Shown here: positions 11,651 through 22,691 of the stretch, piece by piece
How positions within the stretch are numbered: position 1 is the first letter of the stretch
How the letters are laid out: each line of letters starts with the position of its first letter
NCBI RefSeq assembly: GCF_033439725.1
Contig: NW_026944383.1
Span: 868,001-932,000, forward strand
Reading direction: 5' to 3'
DNA length: 64,000 nucleotides
Origin: Neurospora tetraspora
Lineage: Eukaryota; Ascomycota; Sordariomycetes; Sordariales; Sordariaceae
Notes under the pieces: generated by a model
Database searches by the model: none
What the model was told of the DNA's origin: nothing
What the model saw: only the letters and a program-made list of their open reading frames with translations
Made by a program: the position numbers and the translations under genes

Positions 11651-13271
11651 ATGAAGACATCGGCCGTCTTCTCTGCCGTTCTTTCGTTGCTTTCCCTAGC
11701 ATCGACAGGCTCGGCGCATGGACATCACCATCACCATCACAAGCACAGCGATAGCGGCACCTCGAGCGCCTCTGCCCCGGCAACATTCACGCCGCCCCAG
11801 GTCTTCAAGAATGTCAACCTCGTCCACATTGTGTCCCTGGAGAAGAACTACGTCAAGGAGTCCATCAATGTCGTAATAGAAAACATCGACAAGGAGGCGC
11901 AGTCCGATTACATTCTGCCTTTTACAAACGAGCAGTTGTCGCGTCTGGGTGGTGTGGAGGTTAGGGATCGCAAGAATGCCGAGTCCGGTCCATTCGTTGT
12001 CGAGCCTGTCGAATTCGAGTCGTCCGGGTCAGTGATTGTTGTCCACCTGTCTCCCAAGTCCCCATCTAACCTCTTTGCGTAGTCCCAACCAGTACGTTCG
12101 GATTCGACTGCCCACACCTCTCGCGCCGGGCGCGCAGCAGACTTTGGGCATCACCTACTACCTCCTGAGCGCCTCAAAGCCTCTCCCAGCCTCGATCAAG
12201 CAGGAGGAGCAACAGTTTCTCTCGTACTCCTTCTCGGCCTACTGCCCCTCGGTCTACACTACATCCAAGCAGAAGACCGAAGTCAAGTTCGCATCGACCA
12301 TCATCCCCGATTACACCAAGCTTCCTGGCAGTGGAGACGTCAAGGAGTTCCCCCAGAAGCAGGGATCCAAGCTTGTCTATGGTCCCTTTGACGAAAAGCC
12401 CGCCGGCGCGCTCGAGCCTGTCCAAGTTCGGTTCGAGTTCAACAAGCCCGTGATCCACGTTTCTCACCTCGAGCGCGACATTGAGGTCAGTCACTGGGGC
12501 GGAAATGTGGCGTTTGAGGAGCGCTACGATCTCGAGCACCGGGGTGCCAACCTCTCGTCCCTCTTCAACCGGGTCAAGTGGCAGCAGTCGCAATACTACA
12601 ACCCTGTCACCCATGCGCTCAAGGAGATGAAGTTCCCTCTGCGCGTTGGCAGCGCCGACCCCTACTACACCGATGTTATCGGCAACGTTTCCACGTCCCA
12701 CTTCCGTAGCAACAAGAGGGAGGCTTTGCTTGAAATCAAGCCTAGATACCCCTTGTTTGGAGGCTGGAAGTACCCGTTCACCATTGGCTGGAACTCGGAT
12801 GCTGCGAACTTCTTGCGCAAGACGGCGACCGGAGGCTTCGTTCTGAATGTTCCCTTCCTTGAGGGTCCCAAGCAGCCCGAGGGTGTCGAGTACGAGCAGG
12901 TTGTGGTCCGTTTGATCCTGCCTGAGGGAGCCGAGTACGTTATTACTACCCCAGAACTGCCCCAACGTGTTACTGACATTGCTTCGCACAGGAACGTAAA
13001 ATGGACCACCGGAATCCCCAAGTCCTCGATCTCCGAAGCGGGTGTGCAGATTCACAAGACCTACTTGGATACCATCGGCCGCACAGCTCTCGTCATCAAG
13101 GGGCGCAACTTGGTCGATGACTTCAGAGACCGTGATCTCACCGTCACCTATGACTATCCGATGTCGGCTGTTCTGCGCAAGCCTTTGGTTGTGTTTAGCA
13201 GCTCGATGGCCGTCTTCGTGAGCCTTTGGCTTCTCAGCCTTATCAACCTCAAGTTCGCAACCAAGAAATAA
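11651..13271 (+). CDS. OST1: oligosaccharyltransferase alpha subunit OST1 (ribophorin I)
   Basis: Exons 11651-12027 and 12083-13271 give 521 residues. The 55-nt intron has donor GTCAGT, a CTAAC branch-like site at 12066-12070 and acceptor GTAG. A signal peptide (residues 1-22, ending STGSA) is followed directly by a His-rich stretch with six consecutive His. The ribophorin I domain then includes VHIVSLEKNYV, the YSFSAYCPSVYTT block, HVSHLERDIEVSHWGGNVAFEE and DPYYTDVIGNVSTSHF. One C-terminal membrane span (VVFSSSMAVFVSLWLLSLINL) precedes a short Lys-ended tail FATKK, a plausible ER-retention signal. OST1 is an essential part of the ER complex that transfers glycan to Asn during translocation. 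Confidence 0.94.
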
Positions 13272-14680
13272 GTGAGGAGCAAGCGGTGTGGTTTAATAGA
13301 CATATGGGTTGGGTGAAAATTTCCTATATAAGTGTATCATCGTCATACTTACAGCGGCCAGGTATTTAAAGGAGCAAAAGAAACGAGATTGTGTATGCGG
13401 AGAGAGTCCATTGCAGTGAGATCAGTGTTACTGACTGCGACAAGTGACAGCGAAAGCCTACCAAACCCATCCACTCGGCAGTCCCAAAGGCTCGCCTTTA
13501 GGCACAGCATGGCAACAGGGCGTTTGTTATGAGAGGAAAGAGCCATATGGATGTCCATGGGAAGACCTGAACGAACGTAACAACTCAAGCTCTACCCATC
13601 TACTACCCCTCAAGTTGTTCAGGATAGTCATCGGGAGTATGGGCTCAGGTCAACAGTAGCGCTACACAAAGTTGAGTAGTGGTTCTCCGACATGTCGTTT
13701 GTTTCGAGTTACAAAAGCATTGTCTTCGTGAGAACTTCCTCATCAGTCTTGGGGAAACTGTTTTGGCTAACAAAAAGGCATATCCCAGTTGTTTACGACT
13801 TCTCAAAGGCAGCGAAGGGCTTATCCGAAACAGGAAATCAATATCAGACTGTCCATGGTCTTTTCATTCTCACAACTACTCGAGTGACCATCCTGGAGAA
13901 CTCGCAAGGGGAACAGCTATGAGAAGTGGGGTTTGATCCCCAAAGCGGATGCGAAGGGTCTTTTGCTATGACGTCACACAACCTCTTTGTCTCGAAGACT
14001 TGAACCGCCGAAGCCATGACGACAGCAACCACACCACCTCTTTATTAGGTTTAGAAACAGGTCCACTGAGTACGTCGACGGCGATATTGTGCTCAAGTTA
14101 ACGAAGGCAAGTGACAGACATGCATGAGACTAGTGACGGGCAGAAGAGAGGAGGGAAGGCAGAGCAAGGCCATCAAAGAGGAAGGGGTTTAATAAACAGT
14201 ATGCATGCATACCAGTCACCTCAACACTCCATTTCTCCATTTCAAAGCCGGTCAAGTTTACGATCTACCGGGGTCTATGGGGGATTGAATACCTTGGTTT
14301 ACACGGTACATCGCCTGTTCTCAGCCTCATCGGGCCCAATGACGTCGAGCCTGAGATTACCGAGAGAGTGGCACGCAGGAGGTTGTGACGACCTGCCTCG
14401 CCGTCGATCGCAGGAACCGTAAACCAGTATACTCCTCCAAAACCAAATTTATTCCTCGGTAATTGTTTTTGGACTTTCTCTATAACTTACCACTTCTTTT
14501 ATAGTTCATCCATCAACGTGCTCTATCGAGTCTATACACCAAACCCTTCATCAATCACACAACACTTACAGCAATAAGCAGCACCTTCCAAAGAGGGGTA
14601 ACTAACAACAGAAAGAACGATCAACACCAACAAACCCAGAATCTAAACACTCTTTATCACTTGTCATCACTAGTGGCCGT
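13272..14680. other. intergenic region between OST1 and the PIL1 homolog
   Basis: About 1.4 kb. The left part is OST1 3' flank. The right part (from roughly 14450) is C/A-rich and likely PIL1 promoter and 5' leader. I found no credible gene in between. Confidence 0.5.
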
Positions 14681-14688
14681 CAGACACC

Positions 14689-14849
14689 ATGTAAGTTAGC
14701 TCACCAATACCTATCCATCAACCTAGTGAAAACAACCTACCACCATGTCCCGCAAGAGCATCGACAGCAGTCGCTCTCCAAGCTTGTGGTACCTTCGTTC
14801 ATCAGCATATCGCTCTGCCCCAACATCTACTGACACCATACCTTTGTAG
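14689..14849 (+). promoter_or_regulatory. PIL1: start-codon-spanning splice region of the PIL1 homolog
   Basis: ACACCAT|GTAAGT places a strong donor inside an ATG. If unspliced, the transcript reads ATG TAA, a start-stop pair. If spliced to the acceptor at 14849, AT joins G to restore ATG in frame with the main protein. If spliced to an earlier acceptor (for example CAACCTAG ending near 14726), the ATG at 14745 becomes the start. Confidence 0.6.
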
Positions 14850-15978
14850 GAACCGAGCACTCTCCATCCGCTCCAACAACCGGAGCGGCGGCGGCGGCGC
14901 CTCCACCGGCGCCTCCTCCCACCACCACAGTTCTCGCCGGGGCTTCAGCCTCTCCTCTCTCCGGGGCACCATCCAACCCGAGCTCTCCAAAAAGCTCTAC
15001 CGTCTAATCAAGTCCGAAAACAACCTGATCTCCGCGCACGAGACGGCCGCCAAGGAGCGCCTCTCGATCGCCCAACAACTCTCAGAATGGGGCGAGCAGA
15101 CGACGGACGAAGGGATCAGCGACATCAGCGACAAGGTCGGGGTGATCCTGTCGGAGCTGGGCGAGCAGGAGGACAACTACGCGCACGCGCTGGACGAGAG
15201 CCGCGGCACGCTGAAAACCATTCGTAACACGGAGAAGAGCGTGCAGCCGAGCCGGGACGGCAAGAACAAGATCGCGGACGAGATCGCCAAGCTGAAGGCC
15301 AAGGAGCCCGAGAGCACGAGGCTGGTGGTGCTGGAGCAGGAGCTGGTTAGGGCCGAGGCGGAGAATCTGGTTGCGGAGGCGCAGTTGACGAATATTGTAT
15401 GTGATGTCTCCTCTTCCTTCCCCCTTTTGGTGTCCTTCCCCCATCTTGTCCTTTACGTCGAACTAGCTAACCACGAAACGAACAATGAACAGACCCGTCA
15501 AAAACTCAAAGAAGCCTACACAGCCGAATTCCTCGCCACCATCGAGCGCGCCGAGAAGCAAATCATCCTCGCCCGGCACGGCCTGCGTCTGCTCAACCTC
15601 CTCGACGACACCCCCATCGTCCCGGGCGACTCGCAGATCCCGTACACGCAAGGTCACCAAGCCAGGCAAATTCTCAACGATACCGAAGACGATCTGCGGG
15701 ACTGGCGGCCCACGACGACGGCGGCGGCTTTGGACGAGGACGCCAAGTATGTTACTAGCAACTCGCCTCCTCCGACGGTCCAGCAGCATGCCCAGCAGCC
15801 CCAGGCTTCGCAGCCGAGGAACGCTGCTGCGCCTGATCAGCAATTGCAGCAGGTACCGCAGCAGCAGCTGAATGAGAAGGAAGTGGATGGTGCGAGTTTG
15901 ACGCATACTGAGACGAATACGACTGGGAATGGGAGTGTGGTAGGGGGTAATCAGGAGGTGCAGACGACTGCTGCTTGA
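14745..15978 (+). CDS. PIL1: eisosome core component, Pil1/Lsp1 family (BAR domain)
   Basis: The exon 14850-15396 and last exon 15493-15978 are clear: a Ser/Gly-rich start, then GFSLSSLRGTIQPELSKKLYRL and a helical BAR domain through HGLRLLNLLDDTPI, and a Gln/Pro-rich tail. The 5' end is ambiguous. Model A starts at the ATG at 14745, exon 14745-14788, intron 14789-14849, giving 358 residues opening MSRKSIDSSRSPSLWNRALS. Model B starts at 14689, where the ATG is split by an intron (14691-14849), giving 344 residues opening MNRALSIRSN. Both use the same acceptor. In model A the GTAAGT at 14691 would belong to a 5' leader intron. Pil1/Lsp1 proteins form the membrane-bending coat under eisosomes at the plasma membrane. 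Coordinates given follow model A. Confidence 0.9.
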
Positions 15979-16299
15979 TTTTTGCGTGTCTTTGATGATG
16001 CTTTTACCCGAGTCTGTTTCAGCTCTATGATACCGAGTTTGTTTTGTTTATCGAGTGTTCGAGGGACTTATACCTATTTCAAGTTGATGGGAAGCAACAT
16101 GTTTTAAGTCTTGACCAGAATTCAACAACTTTTACCAGTATTCAGTCCACATAACACCATGGTATTTGATAAGATACAGTACCCTCTTCCAACAGAGCTT
16201 ATGACAACTTGAAACATACCGTAACTCGAACCCTGATCACTTCAAAATATCATCAATCCTTTTGACATCATTCAACTCCAATCATCATGACCCTCGACT
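15979..16299. other. convergent intergenic region
   Basis: The 3' flanks of the PIL1 homolog (+) and MCM4 (-) meet here. The sequence is A/T-richer than the coding sequence, with no gene. Confidence 0.6.
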
Positions 16300-19200
16300 C
16301 TAAACAGTAGCCGTAACCCTCCTTATACTCTTCCTCGCACCCTCACCTGTCACCATAACAGCACCCTCCATCTCCAGCGCCCTCATAACCTCCGAAAACT
16401 CCGCCGGCTCAACTTGCACACCCGCCCCCTCGCCCAACCGTCTCGCCACCTCCGAATACCTAACCGCCTGCCCACCGCTCGTCAACTCGTCCAGCAGCCG
16501 GACAACCGCATCCTTCATGTCCGCTTTGCGCTGGCGCTCCGCCGCGCTCGTGCCCTCCGTCAGCAAGCTCATGTCGATGCGGCCCTGGCTGTCGGTGGCG
16601 GCGGTCTTGAGCGCCGACTTGATGAGGCGCACGGCCTCGCGGACGTCGTCACGCGTGACGGTTTGAGACAAACGCATCTTGGCGTGCGCCTCGGCGAGGC
16701 GGATCATGGACTCGAGCTGACGCGTGGTGGCCGTGATGCGCTTCTCGGCGGCGCGCACGTCCTGGCCGAGCTTGCGCATCTCGACGTAGGCTTCGACGAG
16801 CTCGCGGCCGGCTTCGGGGGTGAGGGCTGGGTGGATGTGCGAGCGGGCGTAGGAGATGTAGGAGGTTAGGAATTCGACGGGCTATTTTTGGGATTTGGTC
16901 AGGTTTTGGAGTTCATTTTCATAGACAGATGAGGGTATAGGAAGAATAAAAAAACTTACGAGGACGTCGTTGGCTTGCTGGGCACTCTCGGGCTTGTCTT
17001 CGAGATACATGGAGAGCAAATGGCGGGCAAGACGCTGATCGTTCTTCTCGTCGACACGATCGAGAATAAGGTAGACCAAATCGAAACGGGACAGAAGGGT
17101 TGGCGGGAGGTCGATGTTTTGCGGCACTGAGAGATCGGGGTTGTATCTACTGCCGATAGGGTTGGCAGACGCCAGAATCGATGTTCGGGCGTTGAGGGTG
17201 GTGATGATGCCAGCCTTGGCGACGGACACGGTCTGTTGTTCCATGACTTCGTGAAGAACGGAGCGGGTGGATTCGTTCATCTTGTCGAACTCATCGATAC
17301 AGCAGACACCACCGTCGGATAAGACGAGAGCACCGGATTCTAGGACGAGCTGGCGGGACTCGGGGTCGCGAGTGACATAGGCTGTAAGACCTACGGCGGA
17401 AGAGCCTTTGCCACTTGTGTAAACACCTCTTGGGGCAATTCTGTGGACGTAGGAGAGAAGCTGGGACTTGGAGGTGGATGGGTCACCGCAAAGGAGAACG
17501 TTGATGTCTCCACGGTATTTGGGGCTTCCACCCTTCTCAAAGGTCTTGTTCGTGCCTCCGAACAGCTGAAGGAGAATACCCTTCTTCACATCGTCCATCT
17601 CATAGATCGATGGAGCCAAAGATCGTGAAAGGAGATCGTAGATATCCGGTCGAGCGGCGGTTTCCTTGATCCTCTCTTCCTCGTCAGGAGAGACCTTTCG
17701 GACCTCGTCCATGCTCTGACCATTAGCATGGGCTTCCTCTTCCTCGGCGAGGTCGAGGGTTGACGGATCGCTACCCATCCTCTTCCGGTCAACCTTTTGT
17801 ACATGGACAACATCAACATATGTCTTGTGTACGCTCTTGACCGTCCTCATGCGCGGGTTAACGCGGACAGGGGTGACCTTGAAGATACCAGTGAGCTCAA
17901 CTCTGTCACCGGCCTTGCAAAAGTCCACAAGCTCGTTATAGACGCAAACGGATACCGAGTGGGGTGTCTGACCAGCAGGCACGTTATCCGGAGTTTCTTG
18001 TAGCTTGATAACTTGCTTGTCTTCGAAAGCACATCTGTTGTGGATGATCTGCATCGAGTTCTTCGAGGCGCAGCGAGCCCGAGGACACTCTGTAGGCTCA
18101 CGAATCTTGCCACGATCTAACTGAACGGTTATAGAGTGACCGCAAACACTGCACTTGAAGAATGCATCCTTCATGTCGGGGATAACCGGCGTGGTTCTGA
18201 TGACAAGACCCTTGATGGACACAAGCTTGTCCATGTCAGATGGGTTCAGATCACGGAGGTTGGTGATCTTGTCAAGACCCCACGGGCGAACCACATACGC
18301 CATTTGGCTGACTTGGTCCTCGATAGTGGGCGCCGCTGTTTGGGCAGGCCGAGGGGTGGATGGTTCCTCACTCCTTTCAGAGCTTGGGAAGTTCGGCTCA
18401 GAACTCTGGGAGGCACCTGGGGCGGTCCTAGAGTTCTGGGATGCTCTTTGGCTTGCCATTTCCTTTTGCGCCAACTCCATCATACAATCATGTACACACT
18501 GGTCCATGACCGGGATGATTTCAGTAGGATAGTGTTGGGCCTGGTGCCAGAGCTTCAGGGTGCGTGGGTAGGACTTGAGGTCGCGGAGATCCAGATACAG
18601 CTTGTTGGTACCAAGCAGCAGCATGTTCTCCAGTGCCTCCCAGTATGGCTTCGAATCCGCATCCGGATGGCCAATAGTCTCGGCCTCATCTGCGCCATCT
18701 GCCCACATCCGGTATTTCCTGGTGAAGTTCCTGAGGAAGTCCTTGAACGCAGAGAACGAATCGTCGAGAGAGATGGTTGTACCCCAAACAAGACCTTGGC
18801 TTTGTCCACCAAGAGCATCTGCCTCAGAGGTGTTGGGATTATTGGTGACGAAAGAGTTGGCATCGGAGCCAGGGGCATCGCGGATCACACGACCGGCGTC
18901 GTCGAGAATAATTCGGCGGGGAATCTGGGCGGGAGTTCGGAGAGGGTCGCCATTGATGTCGCCTCGACGGGATCTACCGGTGACGGATCTCTGTGAGCTG
19001 ACGAAGAGCTGACTGCTTTCGCTACGAAGATCGGACTGTTGGGTGAGCTGGCGGCCCGGGCTAGAACTGGAGGCATAGCGGATGGGGGACGAGTCTATAG
19101 AGTGTGATCAGCATTCAGTGTAATCTCGAGTGTGTTGGTGATAGCCATACCCCCAATCAACTGGCTCCGTCCGTTTGCGCGGGGAGTTCGGTCGGCATCG

Positions 19201-19475
19201 CTCTGGGTCTCTGTCTGCTGGCGCAAAGGCGAGCTCGGCGCATTGCCTTGGTGGGCAGTGCTCTGGGTATTGCTCATCTGCCTCAAGGGCGAGGACACCG
19301 GGTTGGCGCCATTGGCAGGCGAAGAGGACTCGTAGAATAAGGGACTGGAGGCAAGCTGTGATGCGCGGGTCTGGCGAGGAGTTGCGCTCGAAGGACCAGC
19401 CTGCGAGCTGCGAGTGGCGCGGGGGGTCGCTGATTGGGAGCTTCTCGTTGTTCTGCGCTTTGCTGGGGAAGACAT
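16300..19475 (-). CDS. MCM4: DNA replication licensing factor MCM4 (Cdc54)
   Basis: Exons 19475-19151, 19094-16960 and 16881-16300 give 1013 residues with closing phases. The first ~170 residues are a Ser/Thr/Pro/Arg-rich disordered tail with repeated SSPL and TPR sites, as in MCM4, where the tail is a DDK/CDK target. The body has the OB-fold region, a zinc-finger pattern CSVC...CPRARC near 423, Walker A GDPSTSKSQLL near 650, Walker B GGVCCIDEFDKM and the arginine finger LLSRFDL. The C-terminal winged-helix part ends RKSIRRVTATV. The VSIKGLVIRTTPVIPDM and MDDVKKGILLQLFGG blocks match MCM4 rather than other MCM paralogues. It is one of six subunits of the replicative helicase. The gene is divergent from RET3 and convergent with PIL1. 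Confidence 0.95.
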
Positions 19476-20057
19476 GGTTGCTGCTCTGTCTTTTCGTGGT
19501 TTGGTTCAGATGGTACAGAGAGTAAAGGGACAGAAGACAAGTTGGGATGAAGACGCTGGAGTGTTGTTGTGGCTCCCGATCCCTCTGTATTGCAAGGTGG
19601 TTGGCAGGTCGGCAGCGTGTTCAGGGCGAAAGGTGGATCACGTTCCTGTCTCGTAGAGGGGAAGCGAAAAAAAGACAGTCGCGACACACGCGTCTCCGAT
19701 AAAAGCACTTTACACGGCCGTGTCTGCAGGGGTCTGGTCGCGTTAGCCCATTAAAACCCCTGTCGGTCCCAAAACAGACGAGGCCAGCTTTTGAGTTTCG
19801 AACTGTCAGGTACGTACCGCGCAGTGGGGCCTTTGGAGAGCTCGCTCTGGATTCAAGCCACATCACAGGGACCGCTTCTACCGCCTTGTCATTGTTAGCA
19901 CTACCCAGCACCTCTGGAGTCTTAAGCTACCACTATTTACCTACCCACTTGCGCCCATCGACTTCGAGTTGCCCCTCGCCGCCGACCTTCTCCAATCGAT
20001 ACCAGCTTCAAGACGGCAATTGTTCTAGGAACGAGAACCCCCAGATAATCAGTCAAG
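19476..20057. other. divergent promoter region MCM4/RET3
   Basis: 582 bp between two divergent starts. It includes an ACGCGT hexamer listed separately. No further gene seen. Confidence 0.6.
19688..19693. promoter_or_regulatory. MluI cell-cycle box-like site (ACGCGT) upstream of MCM4
   Basis: ACGCGT lies 213 bp upstream of the MCM4 start. In yeasts this hexamer is the MBF site that drives G1/S transcription of replication genes, including MCM genes. The same hexamer also occurs elsewhere in the window (near 669, 11628, 27177 and 43599), so chance cannot be excluded. Confidence 0.4.
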
Positions 20058-20921
20058 ATGTCGCCAGGAATGTCGCTGTATAGCGTCAACGCTATAGGTA
20101 CACTAGGCCACCACGCTGGTCCCGGGTCGCGGCTTATACGCGCCATGTCGAGCAATGTTGACAATTGAGTTCCAACAGTAATCCTCTCCAGCGATGACGG
20201 TTCGCGGATATTCTCCAAGTACTACACTCCTCCTCACGCTGCCGCTGGCGCACCAGGAACAGGAGTGGCCGCCGGACTCGGTATGCGATAGACGCTCCTT
20301 TACCCCCTTTTCAGGTGTCGCATGTTCCCATGAGGCTGACCAGACCGAACCTCGTACACAACAGCTTCCTCAAGCGCTTCCCAGAACCCCTATCCCGACA
20401 AGACTTCTCAAACCCGTTTCGAGAAGGGCCTCCTTCAGAAGACAGCAAAGCAGACCGGTGATATCCTCCTCTACGACAACAAGGTGGTGCTCTACAAAAT
20501 GGAGTCGGATGTTGCTATCTACGTCGTTGGTAGCGCGGACGAGAACGAAGTTCTTCTCTACAACGTACTTTTGGCGCTTAGGGACAGCTTGCATATGCTC
20601 TTCAAGTGAGTTCCTCTGACAAACGTGAAGGCGCTGGTTATGGGATATGGCTGGCTAACCACGGGCTTTCTACACAGGCAATCGATCGACAAGCGCACAA
20701 TAGTCGAAAACTACGATCTCGTGTCCCTCGCCATCGACGAAATCGTGGACGACGGCGTCGTTCTCGAGACCGATCCTACCATTATCATTCAGCGATGCAG
20801 CAAGGCACCACCTGCGGATGTCAACCTTAGTCGTCTCGACCCCTTCACCGAGCAGGGTGTCAACAACTTGGCACAACTAGGCAAGGCTAAGCTTACCGAC
20901 TGGCTTCGTCAGGGTCTCTAA
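20058..20921 (+). CDS. RET3: coatomer zeta subunit (COPI)
   Basis: Four exons: 20058-20097, 20179-20280, 20365-20605 and 20678-20921. They give 208 residues with all phases closing. The first exon opens MSPGMSLYSVNAI. Core features are VILSSDDGSRIFSKYY, FEKGLLQKT, GDILLYDNKVVLYK, YVVGSADENEVLL and VLETDPTIIIQRCSK. This is the longin-like fold shared by zeta-COP and AP sigma subunits. The insertion of Ala/Gly/Ser/Pro residues after KYYTPP is spread over two exon ends and is typical of filamentous fungi. Zeta is a small subunit of the COPI coat for Golgi-to-ER retrograde vesicles. It starts 582 bp from MCM4 on the opposite strand. Confidence 0.93.
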
Positions 20922-21161
20922 GGGCATATGTTGGTGGATAATGACCAAGGAAAGAGAGTGCGGTTGTGAGCAATCAAGGTGAAGTTGGCGTATAGGTTCG
21001 TTGAAGAATCATAGGGCCTTTGTGTAGGCGGGGCCTCCTTATAGCAGAGTAATGGGCCATGCACACATGAAGAAAAAGACACACAGAAGGCCAACAAATG
21101 ATGGGTTAGCAGAAAACAGGAGTTATAGTCTTTTCTTGCGATCTATAGGGGTTGACCCCGT

Positions 21162-22691
21162 CTATATTCTAATATCGGAAGCTGCTTTCCTCAGCCTGTT
21201 CATGACCGCCGCCGCGATATCATCTCCATCACTCACGCCCTCCACGAATATTACATCTGCGCCGCGCCTGTCCAGCTCTCGGAGAGCAGCGAAAAGGCCA
21301 TGCGCCACCCCCTTGACATCATTGCCCAAGTCAATCTCGAGCAGCCTCGCCAGCACCGTGGTGTCGTCCTCATCCAGCCATTGCCCTTCCCTAACAACGA
21401 ATCCAATCTCAGCCATGTCCCCGCTGTCCTTAGCGGCAACAGCGTCGTCAAGCCCTTGACTCCTCAACCCCCCAGCAACAGGCCACCTCCCCGTCCTTAT
21501 AACCGCAACACTCTTTACCTTCCCACCCTCCTTCTCCCCAACCGTCTCAACCGCCTCCCTCACATCCCCCCTCGGCACCTCCCCCCCCCCCCCCTCCGCC
21601 TCATACAACACCACCCTCGCCTTCGGGCTATAATGCTTATACTTCATCCCCGGCGCCCTCGGCGCCGTCTTTCCCCCGACCTCCGCCTGGTCTTTATACG
21701 CTTTCTCCACGCCTTCCCAACCGGGACAAGCCCTAATCTCCTCCAAACTGACGCCGCCCGGCCGCAGCACAACAGGCGGGGAGCAAAGCCCGTCGACGAC
21801 CGTGCTTTCCACCCCCACGCTGCATGATCCCCCGTCCAGAATCAGTGCGATGCGACCGCGTAGATCGTCCAACACGTGCTGCGCGGCGGTGGGGCTGGGC
21901 TTGGTGCTGGCGTTCGCCGAGGGCGCGGCGAGAGGGGCGCCGGCGAGTTTGATCAGCGAGCGAGCCAGCGGAGAAGCGGGCATGCGGCACCCGAAGGTGG
22001 GCAGGCCGGCGGTTACTTCCGGGGCGAGCAGGGAGGGGGAGGGGTTGGGGAGGAGGATGGTGAGTGGGCCGGGCCAGAAGCGGGTGATCAGGGGGTGGTA
22101 GATTTCTGGGATTGGGTCTTCTTCTTCTTCTCCTGCTGAGGAGAAGGAGGGAGAAGAGGGAGAGGGAGAGGGAGAGGGAGAGATGAATGACCGTAACATG
22201 CTCAAATCGCAAACGTGCACGATCAAAGGGTTATCGCTTGGTCGACCTTTCGCGGCGTAGATCCCCTTGACGGCCGCGCTGCGGGTGGCGTCGGCGCCTA
22301 GGCCGTAGACGGTTTCCGTGGGGAAGGCGACGGGGATGTCGGTGGTGCGGAGGTGGTGGGCTGCTTCGCGGATGGGGGCTAGAATATCTTCATTTTCTGG
22401 TGTAGTTGGGACCTCCCATGTGTTGAGGTTGCTGGTTCCATTTTTGTTGTCTGAGTCCTTCCAGTGGCCGAGGGCTTGGATGTTGCTTTCGTCCACCTTC
22501 ACTTTGAGAATCCGGGTTTCCATTGTCGTTGTCATAGCGGGTGCCATTAATGGCACTGCCGTGGGCTTTGATCTAGTTGTTGTTGTAGTGATGCGGTGTC
22601 GTCGTTGGGAGTTTGGGGTGAGATGTGGGAGGTGCGATCGTCTGAATCGGGCAGTGAGGGTTTTGATATTGGCGCAAATAGGTCCCCTCAT
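21162..22691 (-). CDS. SUA5: threonylcarbamoyl-AMP synthase (YrdC/Sua5)
   Basis: A single exon of 509 residues. The YrdC domain carries TDIPVAFPTETVYGLGADA, AAKGRPSDNPLIVH, RFWPGPLTILL and GAPLAAPSANAS. The C-terminal Sua5 domain begins near APGMKYKHYSPKARVVL. The enzyme makes threonylcarbamoyl-AMP for the t6A37 modification of ANN-decoding tRNAs. The first 48 residues have ten Arg/Lys and no Asp/Glu, like a mitochondrial presequence. Internal Met codons at 22547, 22535 and 22523 could start a cytosolic form, consistent with the dual location known for yeast Sua5. Oddities are a Ser/Pro insert between HVCDLSMLRSF and EIYHPLITRF, and a 14-bp C homopolymer (G on the coding strand) at 21581-21594 coding for Gly in the inter-domain region. 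Confidence 0.93.
   Translation of the reverse strand: MRGPICANIKTLTARFRRSHLPHLTPNSQRRHRITTTTTRSKPTAVPLMAPAMTTTMETRILKVKVDESNIQALGHWKDSDNKNGTSNLNTWEVPTTPENEDILAPIREAAHHLRTTDIPVAFPTETVYGLGADATRSAAVKGIYAAKGRPSDNPLIVHVCDLSMLRSFISPSPSPSPSSPSFSSAGEEEEDPIPEIYHPLITRFWPGPLTILLPNPSPSLLAPEVTAGLPTFGCRMPASPLARSLIKLAGAPLAAPSANASTKPSPTAAQHVLDDLRGRIALILDGGSCSVGVESTVVDGLCSPPVVLRPGGVSLEEIRACPGWEGVEKAYKDQAEVGGKTAPRAPGMKYKHYSPKARVVLYEAEGGGGEVPRGDVREAVETVGEKEGGKVKSVAVIRTGRWPVAGGLRSQGLDDAVAAKDSGDMAEIGFVVREGQWLDEDDTTVLARLLEIDLGNDVKGVAHGLFAALRELDRRGADVIFVEGVSDGDDIAAAVMNRLRKAASDIRI
21581..21594. repeat. C14/G14 homopolymer inside SUA5 coding sequence
   Basis: Fourteen consecutive C on the + strand fall in the hinge between the YrdC and Sua5 domains and encode Gly. 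A one-base change would shift the frame for the C-terminal domain. The reading frame is open on both sides at the length given here. Confidence 0.85.

Noticed and set aside
12174-13055. 293-codon minus-strand frame over OST1
   Set aside because: It lies wholly antisense to the conserved OST1 exon and has no recognisable domain.
13900-13960. possible tRNA-like TTTGATCC segment
   Set aside because: No matching A-box, acceptor stem or anticodon arm could be found around it.
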